64,000 bases of DNA, from the NCBI RefSeq assembly GCF_040054535.1, contig NC_090777.1, positions 15,849,501 to 15,913,500 on the forward strand, written 5' to 3'. The notes under the pieces were generated by a model. It ran no database searches. It saw nothing but the letters and a program-made list of their open reading frames with translations, and had not been told where the DNA came from. Every line of letters starts with the position of its first letter. Position 1 is the stretch's first letter. The translations under genes were made by a program, and so were the position numbers. This document shows, piece by piece, positions 1 to 64,000 of this stretch. The DNA comes from Antennarius striatus (lineage: Eukaryota; Chordata; Actinopteri; Lophiiformes; Antennariidae).

Positions 1-965
1 CACTACAGGTTAACTGCTTTGAAAAATCAAACAAGTAAGAAAACGTTTGTCAGTGTTCAGTAATACACACATGAATCACACCATCTATGAAGAACAGAGT
101 GTTGACATGCTCAGTGATCCTGAACGCACCCTTTCGGGGTCCTACAACACCGATGAATGTTTAGCACTTTAAACAGATGACTGCAAACATGTTGATCATT
201 GCTCATAATTTCATTTTGCAGCTTTGTACTTCCACTACATGTGAATCTCAGTGCATATTGAAAATAAGTTAAACATTCAAGTACGGGCAGTCATAAAGTA
301 ATACTGGACAGTATTATAAGTGAGAGAAAACATTAACAGGACATTTGTACCAGAACAGGACCAAACTGTGACCCAACAAAAGCAGACTTTCAGTGTCAGT
401 ATCTGACATAATAGGACAGCAGTGAATAAATGCAGCATTAACTTTCCTTTTAATGCCAAAAATTATTATTAGCTACTTTATATTGGGGTGATTTTGTTTT
501 AATGTGGTTTATGTTTGGTCAGTTCTGTGGTACAAAGCTAGAAAAAGACGCAGGGACTACAGACAGTACTAGATTTGCTAAGGAATTTGGAAATAACTGA
601 ACATTTACGAGACGACAAGCATGGAATGAGGGGAAAACACTAAAGATTCTTCTTATGAGGTGACGTGTAGGCACAATGTGACTTTTTTGTTTTAAGAGGT
701 TTAACGTCACAAGACAACATCTTGTGAGCTTCAAGTGCAGTCAAACCCAACCCTGTGGTTTCTTAAGCCTTCATCAGCTCAGCAGTGCCCTCCCACAGCA
801 AGAACGAAGGTCGTCTGAGTAGACTTCTGAGGAGGCACCAACTGAGTTCATGTGGCGTCACAAACAAACATGAGGGACCAAAGGATGGAGCTGTGGTCAT
901 CAGGCTGTGCTGGCAGCCTACTGGTCTACTGGTTCATGACGGTGAGTGGGGCAGCTGGAGAAGGA
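1..965 (-). other. Presumed 3' UTR and downstream flank of prelid3b
   Basis: This stretch follows the prelid3b stop codon on the minus strand. I see no exon or conserved protein in it; the short open frames carry no family signature. ATTAAA-type polyadenylation hexamers on the minus strand lie near 450 and 500, which would give a 3' UTR of roughly 460-515 nt. The remainder is AT-rich spacer without recognised repeats. Confidence 0.5.
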
Positions 966-3902
<2,937 letters not shown>

Positions 3903-4317
3903 TTTATTTGGAAGTTCTGTCGGGGCTCAGAAGCCGGCGACTTACGACAGCCTGACCGATGCAGGAAGGACCGGAGGCTTGAAGGAGACACCTTAAATGG
4001 AAGCGCAGCCCCTGCTGGCTGAAACAAGCACTACAGTCTGACTTCCGCACCATAAACTCTATTATAATTGACTTCCAAACCAGGCCATGCTTTTTAAGTT
4101 ATTCCTGACATTTTTTATTAAAACAGCCCATTTCAATGGACTGCCGCTCCCGATTCTGAGGAGATTAAACTCAAACACAACGAGCTATGGAGGAGGCGTG
4201 TCGTCAGAGCTGTCAATCGTGACCAAACACTGTTCTCATTGGATGAAGGAATGACCTCCGTAGGTCAAATGACGTCATCACGCACATATCCGACCTGCCC
4301 TTGAAATCCCAAGCAAG
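3903..4317. promoter_or_regulatory. Divergent promoter shared by prelid3b and atp5f1e
   Basis: Only 415 bases separate the two divergent start codons, and this must hold both transcription starts and both leaders. Visible motifs are a perfect cAMP-response element TGACGTCA at 4270-4277, an inverted CCAAT box (CATTGGATG) near 4237-4245, and CTTCCG/CCGGAGG-type ETS-like motifs near 3970 and 4042. No TATA box is placed well for either gene. Both products are nuclear-encoded mitochondrial proteins, so shared control is plausible. Factor binding is inferred from motifs only. Confidence 0.65.
4270..4277. promoter_or_regulatory. Palindromic CRE (TGACGTCA)
   Basis: The full eight-base CREB/ATF site lies 41 bases before the atp5f1e start codon, inside the shared promoter and probably very near the start of transcription. 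Confidence 0.6.
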
Positions 4318-5538
4318 ATGGTCGCATACTGGAGACAGGCAGGCCTGAGGTAAAATATAAATATGAAAGTGAATGCTTTGTTCTGAGTTAAGAATTTGTT
4401 TAGAAAGGATTTGTTAATAGAGCTATATATTTGTTAAAGTCATTGTTGTTCTACAGTTGATGTAGTCTCATAGTCATTCAGCTGCTTACTTGACATAGCT
4501 TACATTCATCACTTAGCATTAGCTTAGCCTCACCTGCGAGTAACCTTCTAAATGTGACTCATTCTGTATGTACAACGAATAAATAAATATTCAGCAAATA
4601 CACAGCCGCTTTTGTCTTTACTCCACTACTCTTTACTCTTAGTCATGCGGCTAACATGTAGCTTGTTCTCTTCGCAGCTACATCCGCTTCTCCTCTGTCT
4701 GCGCTAACGCAGTGCGGGCTGCGTTGAAGCCGCAGTTCAAAGCCGAAGCTCTGAAAGCCGCAGAAGCCAACGTCAAAGTCCTCAAACCCAAACCGGCCGC
4801 ATGTAAGTTCATCAAATATTAAAATAACGATGACCGAAGACCACATACGCTCAAATACTTGTCCAGTATGCATGATTGTGTGAGTCTGTGTATTTGAAGA
4901 GGGAGGCAGCTCAGCACCAGGGCTGTTGTGCATTCAGTGTATCTACACGACAGGGTCACGGTTAAACATGTAAACATTTTACATTGTAAAACGGATAAAG
5001 GCCAACATAAGGTTGATTTCAGAGCTAAAGTTGTGCAAAAATCAGCTCTGGTTGTATGATTAGCTGCTTTCATGGTCCTTCTAACTTCTATATCTTCAAT
5101 TTACTGAATGATCAAAGACTGGTGGATGTGGACCAAAAGTCGCCATGACTTTTCATAGCTCTTAAACTAATACTCAACAATCACCTGACTATTAATATTA
5201 TTAGTTATTGATCCCGGAGTTTGCCCCGCCTCACGCCTTAAGAGAGCTGGGATAGGCTCCAGCTTCCCGTGACCCCTATGGCGGATAAATTGTTCAGAAG
5301 GTGAATGAATGAGCATTCTGTTAAGGTCACTCAATCCTCAGTACAGAGTTACATAACTGGCAGTCTGGGTTTTCTAAATGTTGATTTATTCCAGTAGTTT
5401 GGAGCATGTGTTTTATGGTTTTTATTGTCAACATTTTATTTTGTAAATGTTTTCATTTCCTCCTGTATTTTAAATGTCTTATCCTCTTTTTTCTAGTCTA
5501 GTAATGCTTCTGTCCCTCTGCTGTCTTTTCTTTTAGGA
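4318..5538 (+). CDS. atp5f1e: ATP synthase F1 subunit epsilon, mitochondrial
   Basis: Three coding pieces: 4318-4349, 4678-4802 and 5537-5538, giving 52 residues; the human subunit has 51. The product starts [20 protein letters not shown] and ends [22 protein letters not shown] is diagnostic for the small epsilon subunit of the F1 central stalk, which sits with gamma and delta on the matrix side of the inner membrane. Exon 2 ends with the T of the stop codon and the third exon supplies GA, so the stop is split by the intron. Polyadenylation signals of ATTAAA type lie at 5678-5683 and 5689-5694. Transcription diverges from prelid3b and converges with piezo. Confidence 0.95.
5208..5312 (+). repeat. 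3' part of a common teleost interspersed repeat
   Basis: The atp5f1e intron carries TGCCCCGCCTCACGCC, GGGATAGGCTCCAGCTTCCC, GTGACCCCTATGGCGGATAA and a GAATGAATGAG tail. This is the 3' half of a very common fish repeat seen at eight places in this window (others: 16243-16562, 20571-20790, 25684-25800, 34000-34230, 36762-36972, 50458-50592, 54385-54692). I cannot name the family from sequence alone. Confidence 0.7.
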
Positions 5539-6499
5539 TATGAATTGAAAATGTAGTTGTTTTTCCTCAAGCGGTGGGGTGCCATCCTACACACTGGAGA
5601 AAAAAAGATGATTGACACCAAGACGACTTGCAGGAGACTGGGAACATGGATGAAATGCTTTTTGTCTTTTCTTTGTAATTAAAATCATATTAAAGGTGGT
5701 TTTCTGAAATGTAATGTATTTCCTTGCATGTTTGCATTTTGGGTGAAAATCAGATTCACAACAATTCAGAATGAGACGCTTCAGCATTGTTTGTAACCAT
5801 TTTTATTTTGTTATAAATAAGTTGGAGCAGTAGTCTACATAGTCCTACATAAACCTAGTACTGACAGAGGTATGTGTGTGTTGATCCATGAGTATGTAAA
5901 CAATTTGAAGTTTATTTCCCATTTGCGCCCTACATCAGAGGAGTACGATATCAAGTAAAAACTTGAACCTAAACTAATTACAAAGACATGCACTGCCCAG
6001 TGGCTAAAAAGATCAAACAATGGCAAATTACTGTCAGGGAGTTCAAACAAGTTGATGTTTGGATTTAGTTTATTCTAAATGTCTAGATTTATTGTTGCTT
6101 ATATTTAGCCCTTGGAACAAATAATTTTGCATAGAATAAATGTCAGAAAAGTCTATAATCTACTCAGGAAAAGTGTTTTCAGTTTGATCATATGTAATGG
6201 TAATTCAGATTGTAAAACATTTCTGAATTGTCAAGAAGGCTGAGAGTAGAAGAAATACAAAATGTTGCTCAAAAACACTTCAAGCAGGCTTTGTGATTGC
6301 ACCTGAAGCATTAGTCATTCTCTCTCTGCAGCTCTATCTACCAAAAACTCAACTTCAATTCCACTAAAATACAATTTAAATGTCTACCAAATCAAATTTA
6401 AGTTGCTCCGACACATCCATTTGAAGTGGTTACAGTTCGCTGTGGTGACAGCGGTTCACTCGCAACATCCTGTGCACACAGACAGCATTCCTCCAAACC
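5539..6499. other. Convergent 3' regions of atp5f1e and piezo
   Basis: The atp5f1e 3' UTR probably ends near 5700-5720, after its ATTAAA hexamers. On the minus strand AATAAA hexamers lie at about 5802-5807 and near 6068 and 6089, so the piezo 3' UTR may run 400-700 nt past its stop at 6500. The two 3' ends may be under 100 bases apart. No exon or recognised repeat lies here. Confidence 0.5.
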
Positions 6500-43034
<36,535 letters not shown>

Positions 43035-46000
43035 GTCAACTTCTCTGTGTCAGAGACACCCACACTGCTCACTCAGATCGAACCAGCCTTGAGACGTCCA
43101 CACGAATGATGAAATGTCTTAGCAGCTTGAAGGTAAACCCCAACCTGCTCATACATTTCTCAGAAAAACGCATGCAGCCTTGGTCAAAGCATCCTGCAAT
43201 GCAAAGCAGGAAAATGTCTTTGAGTACAACACACTCAGACTTTAAAAAAACAGAGATGTTGCCAGTCCAGTGATGAGTAGTGTTGTGACGAAAATTTGCA
43301 GGATTCCAGAATCTTCCTTTAAAATTGAGTGAGGACGATGACTCCCTCCACTGCTCGCTTGTGTCTGTCACACCCTCCTTCTGTTTCTCTCTCTCTTTTA
43401 AATCTCAGACATAATGGGCTGAATCCAGGCATCTCTCTTACTATGCTCGCATTGAGGCAAACCTCACTCAGCAATATTGCTGCTGTCATTATATAAGTGA
43501 AGAACACGTTTCCATTTATACTTTAAACCAGGGTAACAAAAAACACACTGACTTTTTATTCAAAATGATGACAGCTATGGCTGGGTTTGAGCTTTAAGTC
43601 CTTTGACATCATAATACACATATCTGTGCATGCTGCTATTGTTGCATTTATTTATATTGTATGTTGACCTTTTGTTGTTTCTCAAGCCCAGACAGATGTA
43701 CACACAGCACTGTATTTGTCTCTGCACAGCCGCTTCAGGCTGGCTCATCACATTTGCCCTGTGGGGTGAAGGGAAGTGTATCTAATATTCATGGCTGTGA
43801 GGCCATTAAGAGCTTGTGTGATTACAGAGGCTGGTCAATGCAAAGACGAGCAAAAACATTGACCTCTACTCCGAAAATATAAGAGAATAAAAACAGCACC
43901 TTTCTCCTGTCATCAAGATTTTGCCAAAGCACTTTTTTTCTTTACAGTCTAAAGTAAAACCTTGAAGTTGCAAACTAACAGCAGTAACAAAACAGTGACA
44001 GTAGGTCTGTATGAGGCAGACCTGTCACAGGATTGAGTTAGAAAAATCAGTTAAAACCTGTTTTACATCCAGATATTTAAACATCACTCTGTCCTGATAA
44101 TTAACACCCAGTTAAAGCGGGGATGCTGTGTATCAGATGTAATGTTTCGTAAAATTTCTCAGCAGTAGCCTGAAATCTTCAATGCTTCTGCTTTTAAAAG
44201 TTTTGTCAGTGCATAAATCACTCGTGAAAAGGTTACCATATGAACCTTCGGGGTACTGCATCCTTGCTAGAGTTAATGTTTTTCTGCTGCTTAAGTTTTA
44301 ATCAAGGAACATTCTGACACTTTAGAGTGTTATTTAGTTAATTATGTGCTGTGTAAATGTTGACAGTTGTGGTTATAAATTTCTACAATCTAAGGTTTTT
44401 ACAGAAAGTACAGCAATAATTCTGTGTAAATGTTTACAATAACAAGTATCAATAGTTAGTTCAGTGATTTGTTAATCAATTGACAGCAAGATCAGCCTGG
44501 ACCAAAATAAATCTGTTCATTGCACAAACTGACCCACTTAGTTCATCTTCATTTGAGAATTTATTACTTTTTAAATCAAATTTATTTAGTTTCATGTTTT
44601 TTTTGTTTTGTTTTTTACAGTTTTCTTACAGTTTATAAAGCAAACAGATAATAAAGCAAACATAACTAAAACCTGTTATTCCTTGGAGCCGCACTCATCA
44701 CCCCAGCATTTAATGATAGCAGACCAGTTAATGCAATGCATACAGGTTGAAATAATAAGGAAAGTCACAACCGAGAAGAGCGGCAGCACCTGTTATTTTT
44801 ACAACAATTTCACAAAATCTTCAGCGTCAGTAATATCAAATTATTATTTTACATTTAATCAAATCAAAGGACTGCATAAGCCAGTCTGTAGTTTATCACA
44901 GATGATTGTCCTTTGTGGGTTAAATCTTCTGACTCAATGAGAAAAAAACAAAAGCAATTACTTTTCAATCAGTCAATTAGTACTCATTACTTAGTCAATC
45001 TAAACTGATGAGGAAGATGATGAGTGCTGAGTCAGCTGCTGACAATTCATGACAGTGCAATTAAAAAGTGCTCGACAGATAAAGAGAACTCCTACGGACC
45101 ATACCAGTTTATTTTTAAGATCAGAAACGGGCGTAGGTGTGGGTGAGATAAATGACAAATAGATGATCACTTCTGCTGACCTTGTGTGAAAGAGGAAATA
45201 CATGCATGTTTCACTAAATGTGTTTTTTTTTACACTTTAAGTAGCCCAATGATAAAAGTTGAGTTCTTAAAAATAGTTAACGCCTTTGTTTTAAAGAGTG
45301 TTGAATCAACCTTGATCTATTGCTGTAAGCATTTCAGAATAATTTATTAAACATTTGGATATGATTATATACATTACTGCAGCTTCATGTTGTGCTGACA
45401 ACATATGTACATTTACAGTAAAAAATGGAGAAACCATTCAATCAGTCTGCAGACACAAAAATGAAACCCTAAGAATGCAAAGGATGTAGAAAAAAATTTG
45501 AAACTCCATTAGGTACAATAGCATCATAGCTGTGTTTTCGTTAGTCATTATGAATTCAAGGACAGGCCTCTGTCCTTACTGAGATCCGGAGGAAGAGATG
45601 CTTGTTTGAATCTGAGAATGGAACTGCTTGAAATGTCTCATTATCTATGAGGGAGCATTTTTACAATCTTAATCCCAAAGTTGAGCATCTTATGTTTGGT
45701 TTTTAAAATTTGCTTACTTCAACATTTAAGGTTTATTTCAACTTTGGCAATTTTTGTGTCAGTTTCTTGAATTTCACCAGTGATAGAGGGAATTGTCTAT
45801 ACACATTTAAAATATCTTATGGACAGAATTCAATCAAATTTCTTTTTTTTTTCTCATAATGATAAATAAATCATATAACATTAGTACAAAAAGTTAATTT
45901 TCTGAGAATCTGTGCTCTTGGACCCAAATTTTATAGTTGACGTTTTTCCCTCAGTTAACCTAGAAAATATTTTGAATCACATATTGTCGTTTCCATGTCC

Positions 46001-46170
46001 TGGAATGCCTAAGAATGTTGAAAATGTTTTACTTTCTACTGCTTGGGTCTGTCTTTTACCCTTTAGGTCAGCGTTAGAGAGCTGCTGCCACCTAGCGTTT
46101 AACAAATGACATTAATCGGTAAAGTAATCCACTTATTTCATCATTTACAGTTATTTATTTAGCCCGTAAA
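43035..46170. other. Spacer between the 5' ends of piezo and gnas
   Basis: The first few hundred bases should hold the piezo leader and promoter on the minus strand; I cannot place the transcription start. The rest is AT-rich with no exon, repeat family or RNA gene that I recognise. The open frames here (for example 44608-44940) have no family signature. Confidence 0.45.
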
Positions 46171-63835
<17,665 letters not shown>

Positions 63836-64000
63836 TGGAACACGAATAGTGTTAGGCCAAAAAACATACCAGACTATGAAAAACCCTGGGCCCTGAGTCT
63901 CTGAACTCCTTTCCTCTGCAGAAGCGTGTGAGCTTTTTTTTGTGGAGCCAAAACGGACAGACCCTGAACACAGAACTTCCTCTATTAACTCCCTACGTGC
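63836..64000 (+). other. gnas: Start of gnas 3' UTR
   Basis: Sequence after the TGA at 63833-63835. No polyadenylation signal appears before the window ends, so the transcript continues beyond it. Confidence 0.8.

Noticed and set aside
6425..6460. Another RTE LINE tail (TTCGCTGTGGTGACAGCGG)
   Set aside because: Only about ten bases match the RTE tail and the following CCCCTGAAGGG is absent.
44608..44940. 110-codon frame in the piezo-gnas spacer
   Set aside because: AT-rich, no family signature, no splice-site or promoter support.

Overview
The window is a vertebrate chromosome segment, almost certainly from a teleost fish. The genes are split into many short exons with GT-AG introns. The spacers are AT-rich and full of CA, GATA, GGAT and GATTA microsatellites. 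The interspersed repeats are typical of fish: RTE-type and other LINE fragments, tRNA-derived SINEs with L2-like tails, Tc1, and a hAT with a BED finger. There are no bacterial operons, CRISPR arrays or rRNA genes. All gene models below were built by eye from splice sites, reading phase and family recall; nothing was aligned by computer.

There are four protein-coding genes. (1) prelid3b (slmo2), minus strand, 966-3902, six coding exons, 193 residues: a PRELI/MSF1-family mitochondrial lipid-transfer protein. (2) atp5f1e, plus strand, 4318-5538, a 52-residue epsilon subunit of mitochondrial ATP synthase; its stop codon is split by the last intron. These two genes are divergent and share a promoter of about 415 bp with a perfect CRE and a CCAAT box. 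(3) A complete Piezo mechanosensitive channel gene, minus strand, 6500-43034. I could place 56 coding exons whose phases all join, giving 8157 nt and 2718 residues. It is PIEZO2-like in most blades, but has two cap cysteines as in PIEZO1 and some residues of its own. (4) gnas, plus strand, 47859-63835, twelve coding exons, 379 residues: the stimulatory G-protein alpha subunit, short form.

Layout: 1-965 prelid3b 3' region; 966-3902 prelid3b; 3903-4317 shared promoter; 4318-5700 atp5f1e; 5700-6500 convergent 3' ends; 6500-43034 piezo, with introns crowded by repeats; 43035-46170 spacer with no recognised gene; 46171-47858 GC-rich gnas promoter and leader; 47859-64000 gnas with large introns and the start of its 3' UTR.

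The order prelid3b - atp5f1e - piezo - gnas is the main biological point. From recalled human maps, PRELID3B, ATP5F1E and GNAS lie together on 20q13 with no Piezo gene, whereas PRELID3A, GNAL and PIEZO2 lie together on 18p11. The Piezo gene here therefore looks like the 20q13-side partner of PIEZO2, apparently missing in mammals but kept intact in this fish. That is an inference from gene order and needs a tree.
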